Assembly (NCBI RefSeq): GCF_042680685.1
Contig: NZ_JBHUEA010000020.1
Span: 1-64,000, forward strand
Length of the DNA stretch: 64,000 bases
From: Amnibacterium endophyticum
Lineage (GTDB): Bacteria; Actinomycetota; Actinomycetes; Actinomycetales; Microbacteriaceae
Direction of reading: 5' to 3'
The notes beneath the pieces are model-generated. The model did not search any database. It saw only the letters and a list, made by a program, of their open reading frames with translations, and was not told where the DNA came from. Position numbers and translations under genes: made by a program. Positions 53,044 through 61,984 of the stretch are shown here, piece by piece. How positions within the stretch are numbered: position 1 is the stretch's first letter; each line of letters begins with the position of its first letter.

Positions 53044-54854
53044 CAGCACGGAACAACAGGCGCCGCGAACCCGGCCGCGCCGGCAACGACGGCCTCCTGG
53101 GGCTCGCGCTCGTGCTGATCGCGGCCCTCGCAGTGATGTGGGTCTCCGTCGCGGTCGGATCGCGGCTCGAGCACGTCAACGCCCGCCTGCCGCATGACCC
53201 GTTTGCGATCGCGGCCGGGCTCGCCCGCGGCCGCGTCACCTGGCCCGCGTCGGCGACGTGGTGCGCCGTCGCCCTCGTGGCCCTGATCGTCATGGTGATG
53301 GTCGGCGTACTGGCCCTTCGACGCGGGGCCGCGGGGCGCGTTGCGGTGGATCGCGCGGCGCGGTTCATGGCCACGAACCGGCAGCTGGCGCACCTGCAGC
53401 GCAAGCAGGCCCTCGCCACCTCGAAACGGCTCGGAGTCGAGGGCGCTCCCGGCATCCCGCTCGGGCGCCTCGTCGGGGGCGGCCAGAGGCTGTACTCCTC
53501 GTTTGAGGACATGATCACCGTCATCGCCGGACCCCGCGTCGGGAAGTCCACCTCACTCGTCATCCCCGCCATCATCGCCGCCCCGGGCGCGGTGGTGACG
53601 ACCTCCAACAAGCGCGACGTCCTCGACGCCACCCGAGACCTGCGCGCCGATCACGGCACCGTCTGGGTGTTCGACCCCCAAGCCGTCGCCCGCGAGCAAC
53701 CGTCGTGGTGGTGGAACCCGCTCTCCTACGTCACCGATGACGTTCGCGCCGCCAAGCTCGCCCAGTACTTCGCCACCGGCTCCAGAGCCACCGACGCGAA
53801 GACCGACGCCTTCTTCGACGCCGCCGGCCAGAACCTCCTCGCCGGCCTGCTACTGGCCGCCGCCACCGCCGACCGGCCGATCCGTGACGTCTTCACGTGG
53901 CTCACCAACCCGCTCGAGGAAGCACCCGTCCGTGCGCTGCGCGATGGCGGCTACCCCCTCGCGGCCGAAGCCGTCCTCGGGGTGATCCAGTCCACCGACA
54001 AGCTCCGCGGCTCGGTCTACTCCACCGCTCAAGAGATGGCCGCCTGCCTCAAGAACACGCAGGTCGACGAATGGGTCAACCCCCGCCCCGGACACGATCT
54101 CCGCCCGCAGTTCCACCCCGACGCCTTCGTCACCGGCGGCGGGACGCTCTACTCGCTGTCCAAGGAAGGCACCGGCACCGCAGGCCCCCTCGTCACCGCT
54201 CTCACCGCGGCGACCCTCGAAGCCGCCACGGACCTCGCCGATACCTCGACCGGTGGGCGGCTGCGGGTGCCGCTGGTCGCGATTCTCGATGAAGCCGCCA
54301 ACGTCTGCCGGTGGCGAGATCTGCCGGACCTGTACTCCCACTTCGGATCCCGCGGCATTCCGATCATGTCCGTGTTCCAGTCCTGGTCTCAGGGCGTCGC
54401 CGTGTTCGGCCGCGAAGGCATGCTGAAGCTCTGGTCCGCCTCCAACGCCTTCCTCTACCTTGGGTCCGTCAAGGAGAACGACTTCCTGCAGAACCTCGCC
54501 GAACTCATCGGCGACCATGACCGCGAGACCACCACCGCCAGCCTCAACAAGGGCGTCCGTTCCACCTCGACCGCGCTGAAACGCGAGAGGATCCTCGGCG
54601 TCGACGAACTCGCCGCCCTCCCCCGCGGCCGCGCGATCCTCCTCACCACCGGCACCCGAGCCGCGCTGCTGCGCACCACCCCCTGGTACCGCGGCCCAAA
54701 GGAGACCCGCGACCGCATCGCCGCATCGATCGCCGCACACGCCTCAGCCATTCAAGTGACCACCACCCCCGCTTCGGCGCCCACCGCAGCGACGCCCACG
54801 CCGCCCGGCGTCGCCGCACCACCCTCGACTCAGCAGGTCACAATCGGTGACTGA
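53040..54854 (+). CDS. VirD4/TraG-type coupling protein
   Basis: 604 aa. Two N-terminal membrane helices (LGLALVLIAALAVMWVSVAV; AVALVALIVMVMVGVLAL), then Walker A AGPRVGKSTSLVIPAI near 162-177 and Walker B VPLVAILDEAANVCRW near 408-423, with TTSNKRDVLDATRDLRADHG and PIMSVFQSWSQGV typical of T4CPs. It links the relaxosome to the channel. GTGA overlap upstream, 8-nt overlap downstream. Confidence 0.95.
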   Translation: MTARNNRRREPGRAGNDGLLGLALVLIAALAVMWVSVAVGSRLEHVNARLPHDPFAIAAGLARGRVTWPASATWCAVALVALIVMVMVGVLALRRGAAGRVAVDRAARFMATNRQLAHLQRKQALATSKRLGVEGAPGIPLGRLVGGGQRLYSSFEDMITVIAGPRVGKSTSLVIPAIIAAPGAVVTTSNKRDVLDATRDLRADHGTVWVFDPQAVAREQPSWWWNPLSYVTDDVRAAKLAQYFATGSRATDAKTDAFFDAAGQNLLAGLLLAAATADRPIRDVFTWLTNPLEEAPVRALRDGGYPLAAEAVLGVIQSTDKLRGSVYSTAQEMAACLKNTQVDEWVNPRPGHDLRPQFHPDAFVTGGGTLYSLSKEGTGTAGPLVTALTAATLEAATDLADTSTGGRLRVPLVAILDEAANVCRWRDLPDLYSHFGSRGIPIMSVFQSWSQGVAVFGREGMLKLWSASNAFLYLGSVKENDFLQNLAELIGDHDRETTTASLNKGVRSTSTALKRERILGVDELAALPRGRAILLTTGTRAALLRTTPWYRGPKETRDRIAASIAAHASAIQVTTTPASAPTAATPTPPGVAAPPSTQQVTIGD

Positions 54855-55281
54855 CGACGAGGACGACGCCTTCGGGGACTCCGCGTCACCCGATCTCGAT
54901 CAAGGAGCCGAGCGCGCCGCGGTCAGCACCTACTACGGGTCCGCCGACGAGTGGTTCCGCCGGTACTGGCGATATACCTATCGACGCCGCGTCTCCCCGA
55001 AGGGCACTGGTACCGGCCGGTGGCGGGCCGACTGGTGGGCCAACGACGAAGCCCGGCAACGCATTGAAGCTCTTTGGCGCAGCTGGGAAGCCTGCCGCCG
55101 CGACCCCGGCACCGGCGTCAGCGCCTGGTGGATCAACCACGCTGATCCACAGATGAGCGCCCTGCTCGCCGTTGATGGCTGTTTCGCGGCCTCTAGCGAC
55201 GAGAACCTCCCCGGCGACCCCCTGCCCTATACCGAACCGCCGCCGGGCCTCTTCGCTCCCGACCGGTCCTCGGGATCGTGA
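54847..55281 (+). CDS. DUF4913-family protein
   Basis: 144 aa: STYYGSADEWFRRYWRYTYR, then RWRADWWANDEARQRIEALW and a short C-terminal part, the Trp-rich DUF4913 pattern that usually follows actinobacterial coupling-protein genes. Acidic N-terminus. Last gene of the transfer operon; function unknown. Confidence 0.85.
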   Translation: MTDDEDDAFGDSASPDLDQGAERAAVSTYYGSADEWFRRYWRYTYRRRVSPKGTGTGRWRADWWANDEARQRIEALWRSWEACRRDPGTGVSAWWINHADPQMSALLAVDGCFAASSDENLPGDPLPYTEPPPGLFAPDRSSGS

Positions 55282-55404
55282 GCACCCGCTGCAATTACCG
55301 TTGTGAGTGGAGCTGCCTCGACCGGCGTCGAGGTGTACGACGAACGATCGCTTGGCCCGACACCCAGCCGCCGCTCAGCCGGACGCTGATCGCTGCTGTC
55401 TGAA

Positions 55405-56307
55405 TCAGCAGGCGGGCAGATTCGGCTGCGCGGACGACTCGACACCAACCAGGGTTGCCGCCCTGATCCACAGACCGTCACCTGTCCGCACCCACCAGCT
55501 GGTGATGTAGGGCTGGCCGTTGCTATCGAACGCGCGGTACGAAGGGCCGGTCGAGACGCATTCGGCCGACGCTGCCCCGTTCTGGTACCAGTGGAGGCCC
55601 GCCGCTGCGGCATGCGACGCGTCAACCCATCCATCGGACGTGGGCTGCGAGTACCCGGCGGTACCGCCGAAGTGTTCGTCGAGGATCGTGATCCCCGTGG
55701 GCGCGGGCGCGGGCGCAGGCGCAGGCGCGACGGGGGCCTCGGGCGCAGGTGCCGGAGCCTGAGGAGCAGGAGCTCCCGGAGGATCCGCCGTGACAGCCGG
55801 CGCGGGCGCGGCCGACTCCGCGGAAGACGGCGCCGCCTGTGGAGCTGCGGGGGCAGCAGACGAAGTCGTCGGAGCGGGGGCCGGTTGTGGGGCTGACTGG
55901 GCACCGTCTTGGTCAAGACCGTGCTTCACGCCCTCGTTCACGGCCTTCTGAAGTGCCTTACTCTCCGCGCCGCTCTTGGCGCTGTCGCCGGCGATGCCAG
56001 CCTTGACTCCCTTGAGCACGAGTCCCTCGGCCGCCTTGTCGATCACCTGGGATCCGACCGCGCACGTCGGCGCTTCGGACAGGTGGAAGAACGAGGCGAA
56101 CCCGCGGAGCAGAGGCGCGTAGAAGGCGTCGGCGTCGTCCGTGAAAGCCCCCTGCGGATCTGTGCCTGGCTGCGCTCCGCTCGGCTGCTCGCAGTAGTTG
56201 TGCGGGTCCGCGTACGCAGGCACGGCAACCGCCACCGAGCCCGCGACAAGGACTCCGACCACGGCGAGGACGACGATCCGGCGGCGGGGGCGACGGTGTT
56301 GCGACAC
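55405..56307 (-). CDS. Secreted Ala/Pro-rich protein
   Basis: 300 aa. Signal peptide RRIVVLAVVGVLVAGSVAVA with cleavage after AYA. A Cys-bearing N-terminal domain, a long Pro/Ala linker (about residues 140-205) and a C-terminal domain (GTAGYSQPTSDGWVDASHAA; ITSWWVRTGDGLWIRAATL) with terminal Cys. GTG start with GAGGAAG. Convergent with the transfer operon. May act at the cell surface in mating; no family recognised. Confidence 0.78.
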   Translation of the reverse strand: MSQHRRPRRRIVVLAVVGVLVAGSVAVAVPAYADPHNYCEQPSGAQPGTDPQGAFTDDADAFYAPLLRGFASFFHLSEAPTCAVGSQVIDKAAEGLVLKGVKAGIAGDSAKSGAESKALQKAVNEGVKHGLDQDGAQSAPQPAPAPTTSSAAPAAPQAAPSSAESAAPAPAVTADPPGAPAPQAPAPAPEAPVAPAPAPAPAPTGITILDEHFGGTAGYSQPTSDGWVDASHAAAAGLHWYQNGAASAECVSTGPSYRAFDSNGQPYITSWWVRTGDGLWIRAATLVGVESSAQPNLPAC

Positions 56308-56643
56308 TGGGCTTCCTCTCGTTGGGTGAGGCGAGATTCCGAGACGCCGGGCACGCGCGATCTGCGGAGTGGAGCTCTGGGTGAGCGAGTAGCCGATCTT
56401 TCACCACAACCGGAGACGGTTTCCGGCGTGTCGAATTACAGTTCTGTAACACACGGCCATCACCGGGCGACCTGCGCGCTCTTGTCGTCACTCCGTCACT
56501 CAGGGCTGATTAGAGGCGATCGCTGCTTGATCGGCCGGGTCTAAAAGCCTTGGCTCCTGCGGTCGCATGACACGTGGAGCCTCCGACGGATCAGAGGTTC
56601 GGAGACCCGAGCGTCCCTGACCGAACTTCTCTTGGAAGCTGAA
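56308..56643. other. Intergenic region with TTACAG palindrome
   Basis: 336 bp, no coding frame. At 56438-56451 TTACAG-TT-CTGTAA is a perfect palindrome built on the same hexamer as the partition repeats. It probably holds the promoter of the secreted protein and perhaps a ParB-like or regulator site. Confidence 0.4.
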
Positions 56644-57603
56644 TCAACGGCTGCGCTCGGGCCGCTGTGTGCTGCGCGACGTCGCTCTGCTACCCGTTGC
56701 GCGGGGCGTCCTCGCGTTCTCTGTCACGGCCTCAGCAGCTGGTCGTGCGTGGGCCACATCCGCCCGCATCGCGACGGCGACAGCGTCGGCAGCGAGCCCG
56801 GTCTCGCGTAGTCGAAACTCGGTCTGCTCGCGCCGCTCACGCGAGTCGTAGGCCGGCCTCAAGTCGGCGTTGGCCTGCAGTTCGCCCACGGAGGCGTCGC
56901 TGCAGTGCAGTGCTGCCTGCGCGTGGGCGTTCGCCGAGAGCGCACGAAGCTCCTCCACCGTGCTCGTCGAGGTGCCGCCCTCGGCGACCTGCCGGTCGTA
57001 CTGGTCCGCCTCGAGCTCCAGCAGCAGGGCACGGTCGGCCTCTGATGCGTCCGCAGCGGCCGTTCGTTCCGGTTCAGTCGCAGGTGCCGTCAGGGCGGCG
57101 TCGCGCTGATCTGCGCGGAGCACCGCGGTGACAGCGGTTGCGGTGTCGTCGTGGCCCTGCCGCTGGTCGTCGCGGCCCGCCCGGTCCTGGTCGAGGCGGG
57201 CCAGCGCGGCTCGGACGGTGTCGGTGTCGACGCCGGTGGCGTGCACGTCGATGCCGTACCGGTCCTGCACCTGCCGCGTGATCGTGTCGGCGGCGACTGC
57301 GGCGCGGGGCTGCTCGTGCTGCCACTGGGCGGCGAGCTGCCACATCGAGGTGATGTCGGCGGGCGCCGCGCGGTCCCACCACTCGGGCCGGTCGACGAGG
57401 GCGAGGCGTGCGGTCGCGGAGGCGCCTTCCGCGCGGTAGCGGGCTTCGAGCTGATGGACTTCCTGCTGCGCACGGTGCTCCGCCTGACGGGCGGAGTCCT
57501 GGCGGGCGCGGGCGTACCGGTCGGCCATCTGGCTCGCGGTAGCGAGTCCGAGCCGGAGGGCGGCCTCAACTTCGTCCTCGACGCCGGGGTGCTGGTCGCT
57601 CAT
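56644..57603 (-). CDS. Hypothetical helical protein downstream of the relaxase
   Basis: 319 aa from the ATG at 57603 with AAGGAG upstream. Highly charged and helical (MADRYARARQDSARQAEHRA; QQEVHQLEARYRAEGASATA), with features of a coiled coil. Starts 25 bp after the relaxase stop. Proteins like this are common in actinobacterial mob operons; role unknown. Confidence 0.75.
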   Translation of the reverse strand: MSDQHPGVEDEVEAALRLGLATASQMADRYARARQDSARQAEHRAQQEVHQLEARYRAEGASATARLALVDRPEWWDRAAPADITSMWQLAAQWQHEQPRAAVAADTITRQVQDRYGIDVHATGVDTDTVRAALARLDQDRAGRDDQRQGHDDTATAVTAVLRADQRDAALTAPATEPERTAAADASEADRALLLELEADQYDRQVAEGGTSTSTVEELRALSANAHAQAALHCSDASVGELQANADLRPAYDSRERREQTEFRLRETGLAADAVAVAMRADVAHARPAAEAVTENARTPRATGSRATSRSTQRPERSR

Positions 57604-57628
57604 CGGTCCTGCTCCTTCATCGTGCTCG

Positions 57629-59266
57629 TCATCGCTCAAGGTCCTGCCCGGGCCGGACGGGCCCGCCCCCTCGGGTGGTCGGGACGGATACATGTGGCGT
57701 GAGCGGGGTCGGCACAGGGCCGCCGCGGGTGCTGGTCGCGATTGCAGCGCGCGCGGCGGTGGCCTGCTGTTCGGGGCTGAGCTGCTGGAGCGCGTTGCTG
57801 CGTTCGATGGCGAGGTAGCTGTCGCGGACCTGCCGGAGCCGGTCCCGAAGTGCCCCGTTGAGCTGCTCGGCCCGCGCTGCGTCACCGGCCGCGGTGGCCG
57901 CTGCGTGGATGGAGCGGGCGGTAACGGCGAACTGCCGCAGCAGCAGCAGCTCCGCGGTCGCGTTCCGACCGGCGGTCGCCGTTGCGCTGACCAGGGCAAC
58001 CGTGTTGGCGATAGAGGGCATCGCGATCGGGCGGGGTCGGGACTCGATCGGTCGTAGCTGCGCGGAGCGGGCGAGGATCCGGGCTGCGTCCGCCAGCGGT
58101 CCGGGCGTGGGTTCGATGCGCCGTGACCAGGCGGCGCACATGCCGGCCATGTCGCGGGCGGCATGCGCCCAAATCGCGTAGTCATCGACCGGCACCCTGG
58201 TCAGGTAGTCGCGCAGCTTGGCGATGTCGGCGACGTGTTCAGCAAACAGGTCCGGGTGCAGCTCGGCCGCCTCCCGCCCGGCACGAGCCGGCACCCGGCC
58301 CAGTCCACGGCGGACCGCCCGCCACTCCACGACTGCTTCGGTTGCGGAGTCGGGGCGGTCGGGCCAGCCCTTGCGCAGCTCGGGGAGGGAGAGGTCGCGG
58401 GCGAGTTTCTGGCCGCCGTGCCAGACCGGCTTCTCACCCTCCGCAGGTCGCAGGGCGACGGCATAGCCGGTGACGACGTCGTCGCGGCCGGTCGCGTAGC
58501 GGGGGTGCACGAGCAGGCCCTCGCGGCGGAGCCGGCGGACAAACTCGGCCTCGTCCAGCGACGCGGTCGCTGCCGCTCGGACGTACCGCTCGAGCGTTTT
58601 CGCGTCTACCTCGACCAGGCCCCGCCGGGCCGCGGCTTCGCGGGCGGCGCGGGTCTCCTCCCGCTGATGGAATGCCCGCTCCTGCACAGGCACGAGCGGC
58701 TGCAGGCCGTGCCGTTGCTCGAGCTCGCGGACGGTCTGCATGGCCCGCTGGTAGTCGTTGTGCACCGACGCCTTGGTGCCGTCTTCCCGCACCAAAGACA
58801 CTGCGACGTGCACGTGGTCGTTCCCATTCAAAGAAAGTCCGTGCCGGACCGCGACCCACCGGCAGTCTGCGCGCGCGTTGTCGCCAGCGAAGCCCATCCG
58901 GGTGACGAAGTCCTCCACGATCGCCGCCCACCGGTCGTCGGTCAGCTGCCCCTCCTCGGCGGCGAGCGACAGCGAGCAGTGCCACACCGACCCGTCCACC
59001 CGCGATCGCACTGTCTCCCCCGACTCCGTGTCCACGTGCGTCAGGAGCCGGGTGACCTCGACCCCGAACTCCCGCCGGGGCGCGTCGAGGCTGGCGGCGA
59101 TCTCGGTCGCCGCGGCGCGGTCGAGGGTGTCGGTGCCGTACATCGTCATCACCGCCGCGTCGCCGGCAATGAGGTGTTGCTCGGTGTGCTCGTTCGATCG
59201 GCCAGGCCCGGCCAGGTACGCCAGCAGGCCGCCCAGGTCGCCGCCGCGCGAGATGGAGGCGATCAC
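57629..59266 (-). CDS. Relaxase (MobA/VirD2-like)
   Basis: 545 aa. N-terminus GGDLGGLLAYLAGPGRSNEH, then VWHCSLSL (His96) and the metal-binding motif GNDHVHVAVSLVREDG (His151, His153) with RHG at 141-143, as in actinobacterial MOB-P-like relaxases. The C-terminal half is helical. The GTG at 59266 overlaps the MobC stop (GTGA). It would nick oriT and lead the strand into the channel. The nucleophile is not certain; Tyr17 is a candidate. Confidence 0.92.
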   Translation of the reverse strand: MIASISRGGDLGGLLAYLAGPGRSNEHTEQHLIAGDAAVMTMYGTDTLDRAAATEIAASLDAPRREFGVEVTRLLTHVDTESGETVRSRVDGSVWHCSLSLAAEEGQLTDDRWAAIVEDFVTRMGFAGDNARADCRWVAVRHGLSLNGNDHVHVAVSLVREDGTKASVHNDYQRAMQTVRELEQRHGLQPLVPVQERAFHQREETRAAREAAARRGLVEVDAKTLERYVRAAATASLDEAEFVRRLRREGLLVHPRYATGRDDVVTGYAVALRPAEGEKPVWHGGQKLARDLSLPELRKGWPDRPDSATEAVVEWRAVRRGLGRVPARAGREAAELHPDLFAEHVADIAKLRDYLTRVPVDDYAIWAHAARDMAGMCAAWSRRIEPTPGPLADAARILARSAQLRPIESRPRPIAMPSIANTVALVSATATAGRNATAELLLLRQFAVTARSIHAAATAAGDAARAEQLNGALRDRLRQVRDSYLAIERSNALQQLSPEQQATAARAAIATSTRGGPVPTPLTPHVSVPTTRGGGPVRPGQDLER

Positions 59267-59676
59267 CGGCCGTTCACCACAGCCATCGACGCTTCGATCT
59301 GCTTTGCGAGCTTGCGGTACTCCGCCACGACCGCGACCGCTTCGGCCGGGAAGCGGCCGTCCGTGTTGGCGTACCGGGCGAGCTGGTTGACGTTGTTTGC
59401 CACCGTCGCCATCTGTCGTTGCAGCTTGAACAGCATCACGATCGCCTGCTTCCGTTCCGCCGCGATCTCCACCCCCGACGCCATCGCCGACTCGAACAGC
59501 AGCCGCGGCACCGTCACATCCCGTACCGCCGCCCGCGCCTGTAGCTGCACGTCCTCCTCCGGCGTCACCGACACCTCGTACCGGCGCGCCCGACCCGGCC
59601 GCCCCGCCGGCACGTTCGCGCGACGCCGCCGCCCGAACGCCCGCCGCGGACTGCCCGCCTCGTCCTCGTCGACCAC
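59263..59676 (-). CDS. mobC: MobC-type relaxosome accessory protein
   Basis: 137 aa from the GTG at 59676 (a longer open frame starts at 59811). A basic N-terminus (SPRRAFGRRRRANVPAGRPG) precedes the MobC-like region YEVSVTPEEDVQLQARAAVR and MATVANNVNQLARYANTDG. It binds near oriT and helps the relaxase. Coupled to it by a 4-nt overlap. Confidence 0.88.
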   Translation of the reverse strand: MVDEDEAGSPRRAFGRRRRANVPAGRPGRARRYEVSVTPEEDVQLQARAAVRDVTVPRLLFESAMASGVEIAAERKQAIVMLFKLQRQMATVANNVNQLARYANTDGRFPAEAVAVVAEYRKLAKQIEASMAVVNGR

Positions 59677-59769
59677 GACACCCCGCCCTTCCCTGCCCAG
59701 CGCAGCGACCCCGCACCGCGGGGACCACACGGCCAGTGTGCCCTCGGGCGAAGCGCAGCGGAAGCCCGA

Positions 59770-59803
59770 TAAGCGCGTTACCCCGGGTAACGCTATTGCT
59801 TGC
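59770..59803. other. Candidate origin of transfer (oriT)
   Basis: GCGTTACCC-C-GGGTAACGC (59775-59793), a perfect 9-bp-arm palindrome in a patch of lower GC, between mobC (minus) and a divergent small gene, where oriT is expected. A second hairpin CCCCGC-ACC-GCGGGG lies at 59709-59723. The nick site would flank the palindrome; not identified. Confidence 0.5.
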
Positions 59804-59903
59804 TCCCCCAACGTCGTCTGCGGGCGTCGGGCGGATTGCGCAGCGGATCCTCCGCTCCCGGTCGCCCTCTGCGCGGTCCGGGGCCGCGGGTACGGTCGCG
59901 GGT

Positions 59904-60260
59904 ATGAGTACGAGCACAGACCCGGACGACGTCGCTGCTGCCGCCAGGCGGCAGCTCGAGGCGGACACCGAGCGGCGCGTCAACGCCGTCCGCACCGTCG
60001 CCGAAGCCGGCCGCACAGCCGACGAGGCCGACGCCGCGGCTCGCGCTGCGGCCGCCGCGCACGCCGCGGCGTGGGCGGCCGCGGTCGCGGCCGGGTGGAG
60101 CGAGCGGGACCTCAAGCAGATCGGCCTCCGCACCCCCACCGCACCCGCTTCAGGCGGCAGCGGTGCTACTCGCCGGCGCCCTCGCGCCACCGCGCCGAGC
60201 ACCCCGGCGGTAGACGCGGACGGGCAGGACGGTGGCGGCGGCGAGGCGCCGTCCGATTAA
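59904..60260 (+). CDS. Small Ala-rich helical protein
   Basis: 118 aa: RQLEADTERRVNAVRTVAEA, then DEADAAARAAAAAHAAAWAA and GWSERDLKQIGLRTPT. A long charged helix with a short C-terminal motif and a disordered tail. ATG at 59904. Such proteins recur beside mob genes in actinobacteria; no function known. Confidence 0.7.
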   Translation: MSTSTDPDDVAAAARRQLEADTERRVNAVRTVAEAGRTADEADAAARAAAAAHAAAWAAAVAAGWSERDLKQIGLRTPTAPASGGSGATRRRPRATAPSTPAVDADGQDGGGGEAPSD

Positions 60261-60538
60261 TAGGCGGAGGGCGGGCTGGGGTGGGTGACCCCCTGCACCC
60301 CTGTGGACGGCACGAGCCGGTCCGCTGCGCGCTCGTCCCGCCCACAGGTGCACAGCGGGACCCACTCCGTCCGCCCGCACCCAGGCCGCAGGTCACCTTC
60401 CCCGCATCAGCTGCGGTCACGCGCGCGCGGCCTGTGTACGGCCTTGAACCCGACGCCCCACCTCCACCGCACGCGCCGGTCGACCGCGGCTGCACTGCCG
60501 TCGGCGCGTGCGCCTGTGGGGCGGGGTTGCACTTCGTT

Positions 60539-60656
60539 CCGTGCCGGTCAAGGGCGCTTCGCGTCCCTGACGGGAGAGCCCTATCGGGCTCCTCTTGACC
60601 GGCCCTGCACTGCGTGCACCGGGCGGCAGGTAGGCGCTTGCAGCGCTGCTGCACGG
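60539..60656 (+). ncRNA. Candidate structured leader of the 41-aa gene
   Basis: GCCGGTCAAG (60543-60552) pairs perfectly with CTTGACCGGC (60594-60603) and encloses two hairpins: GGGCGC/GCGTCC around TTC, and GAGCCC-TATC-GGGCTC (60576-60591). TGCAC-TGC-GTGCA follows at 60606-60618. Outer CCGTGC (60539-60544) can pair with GCACGG (60651-60656). It ends 46 nt before the start codon. A three-way-junction shape; transcription on the plus strand is assumed from the gene. The rest of 60261-60702 shows nothing. Confidence 0.5.
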
Positions 60657-60702
60657 CACGCCTCCGGCGTCCCGCACCACCCCCAACAGGACGGAACCCG
60701 AC

Positions 60703-60828
60703 ATGTCCACGACCCCGACCAACCCCACCATCGACACCACGACCGGGCAGCCGTCGGCGGTGCCGGTCGGGGACTATCTCGTGCCGGTGGATCCAATGGA
60801 GGACCTCGGCTGCGACGCCTGCCAATAG
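60703..60828 (+). CDS. 41-aa protein ending in a C-x2-CQ motif
   Basis: Too short for routine gene calling. The product runs MSTTPTNPTIDTTTGQPSAV, then PVGDYLVPVDPMEDLGCDAC and a final Gln. AGGACGGAA lies upstream. A Thr/Pro-rich start, the core DYLVPVDPMEDL and a terminal C-x2-C suggest a zinc- or thiol-binding peptide. A terminator-like hairpin follows at 60856. The form resembles small proteins seen on other actinobacterial mobile elements; no function known. Confidence 0.68.
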   Translation: MSTTPTNPTIDTTTGQPSAVPVGDYLVPVDPMEDLGCDACQ

Positions 60829-60855
60829 CCAGACCGCAGCCGCTTCCGGGGGAGC

Positions 60856-60877
60856 GCGAGGGGGCCCGCCCCCTCGC
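60856..60877. terminator. Terminator-like hairpin between convergent genes
   Basis: GCGAGGGGGC-CC-GCCCCCTCGC, 10-bp perfect arms, same sequence family as 33387-33409. It separates the 41-aa gene and the DUF4192 gene. Confidence 0.65.
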
Positions 60878-60937
60878 CCACCACGCACACGACAGGCCCC
60901 GCCCCGATGACTCGGGGCGGGGCCTGCCGCGGCTTCG

Positions 60938-61960
60938 TCAGTGGCGCGGGTCGACGCGGAACGCCCACTCCGGCAGCCGCCCGACACTCGTCAGCGTGGT
61001 GACGGAGGCGGCGAGGTCACTGCCCGGGTTCAGGCCGGTCGCGGTCGCGGCGAGGCGGGCGGCGAGGCTGCCGCGGCCGAGCGCCCAGTGCAACCAAGCA
61101 AGCATCGCCGCTAGCTCCCCCCGCTCCTCCTCCGACGCACCCGCAGCCGCAGCCATCGCGACCTCAATCAGAGCGTCGAGTCCGGCGGCGTTCGGGCGGC
61201 GGACAGGACCGCCGAGCAGCACCTGCACCCCGAAGGACTCCTCCCCCACCGGCACCGCACCGACTAACTCCGGCCACACCGCCGCGGCGGCCTCCTCGCC
61301 CCATCCGGCGAGGATCAGCGCCAGCGTGCGCAGCACCCCCACCCGCGCCACCGGCCCGAGCCCGACCGCGCCCTCCCGCCCGGCCAGGGTTGCGGCGAGC
61401 AGTCCGAACGCGGCCGCAGGGCCGCCCCCGTGCACGGCCGCCAGCACGCTGGCGGTGTCCGCCTCGCGGCGCCGGTCGGCCGCCGCACGTGCGGCCGGGT
61501 CGATCTCGGGCAGCCGCCCCGCGACCGCCGGGTCGGTCAGGCGCCGCCCGTCCAGCACCTCCGGCACAAACGGGAGCGGACCGCGGGTGCGGGCGGTCAG
61601 GCTGACCCACTCCTCACTGGTGACCAGCAGCAGATCCCGCACCTGATGCCCCGCCCGGTCCGCCGCCTGCGCCAACTCCAGCAACGCCACCACATCCGCC
61701 GCCGCCTCCCGCGTCGGATTCGGCGTCGACACCACCAACGCCAGCCCGTCGACCGACTCCAGGTTGCAGACCAGCCCCACCGTCGTCACCGCAGCCGCCG
61801 CCGGATCGAACCGGAACCGATCCCGATCCACCCGCATCGCAGACGACGCACGGGTGCCGGTGAACGGGACCACCACCACCGAGTCGGCGATCGGCATCCC
61901 GGTCAGGTGCGGCAGCAGCGCCAAGAACTCGGCAGGCCCTGCAACTCGATGCGTGTTCAT
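60938..61960 (-). CDS. DUF4192-family protein
   Basis: 340 aa: VAGPAEFLALLPHLTGMPIA, then DSVVVVPFTGTR and a long helical C-terminus (LAAMLAWLHWALGRGSLAAR), the DUF4192 pattern. Function of the family is unknown; it is common in actinobacterial genomes and plasmids. The ATG at 61960 is preceded by GAAGGG. The structured leader copy B ends only 24 nt upstream, so leader folding could touch the ribosome site. Confidence 0.9.
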   Translation of the reverse strand: MNTHRVAGPAEFLALLPHLTGMPIADSVVVVPFTGTRASSAMRVDRDRFRFDPAAAAVTTVGLVCNLESVDGLALVVSTPNPTREAAADVVALLELAQAADRAGHQVRDLLLVTSEEWVSLTARTRGPLPFVPEVLDGRRLTDPAVAGRLPEIDPAARAAADRRREADTASVLAAVHGGGPAAAFGLLAATLAGREGAVGLGPVARVGVLRTLALILAGWGEEAAAAVWPELVGAVPVGEESFGVQVLLGGPVRRPNAAGLDALIEVAMAAAAGASEEERGELAAMLAWLHWALGRGSLAARLAATATGLNPGSDLAASVTTLTSVGRLPEWAFRVDPRH

Positions 61961-61984
61961 CACTTCGCCCTTCTCTTCTTCCTC

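Noticed and set aside
58163..60598. 811-codon plus-strand open frame
   Set aside because: Crosses the relaxase, MobC and a real small gene in the wrong frame; composition is non-protein-like.
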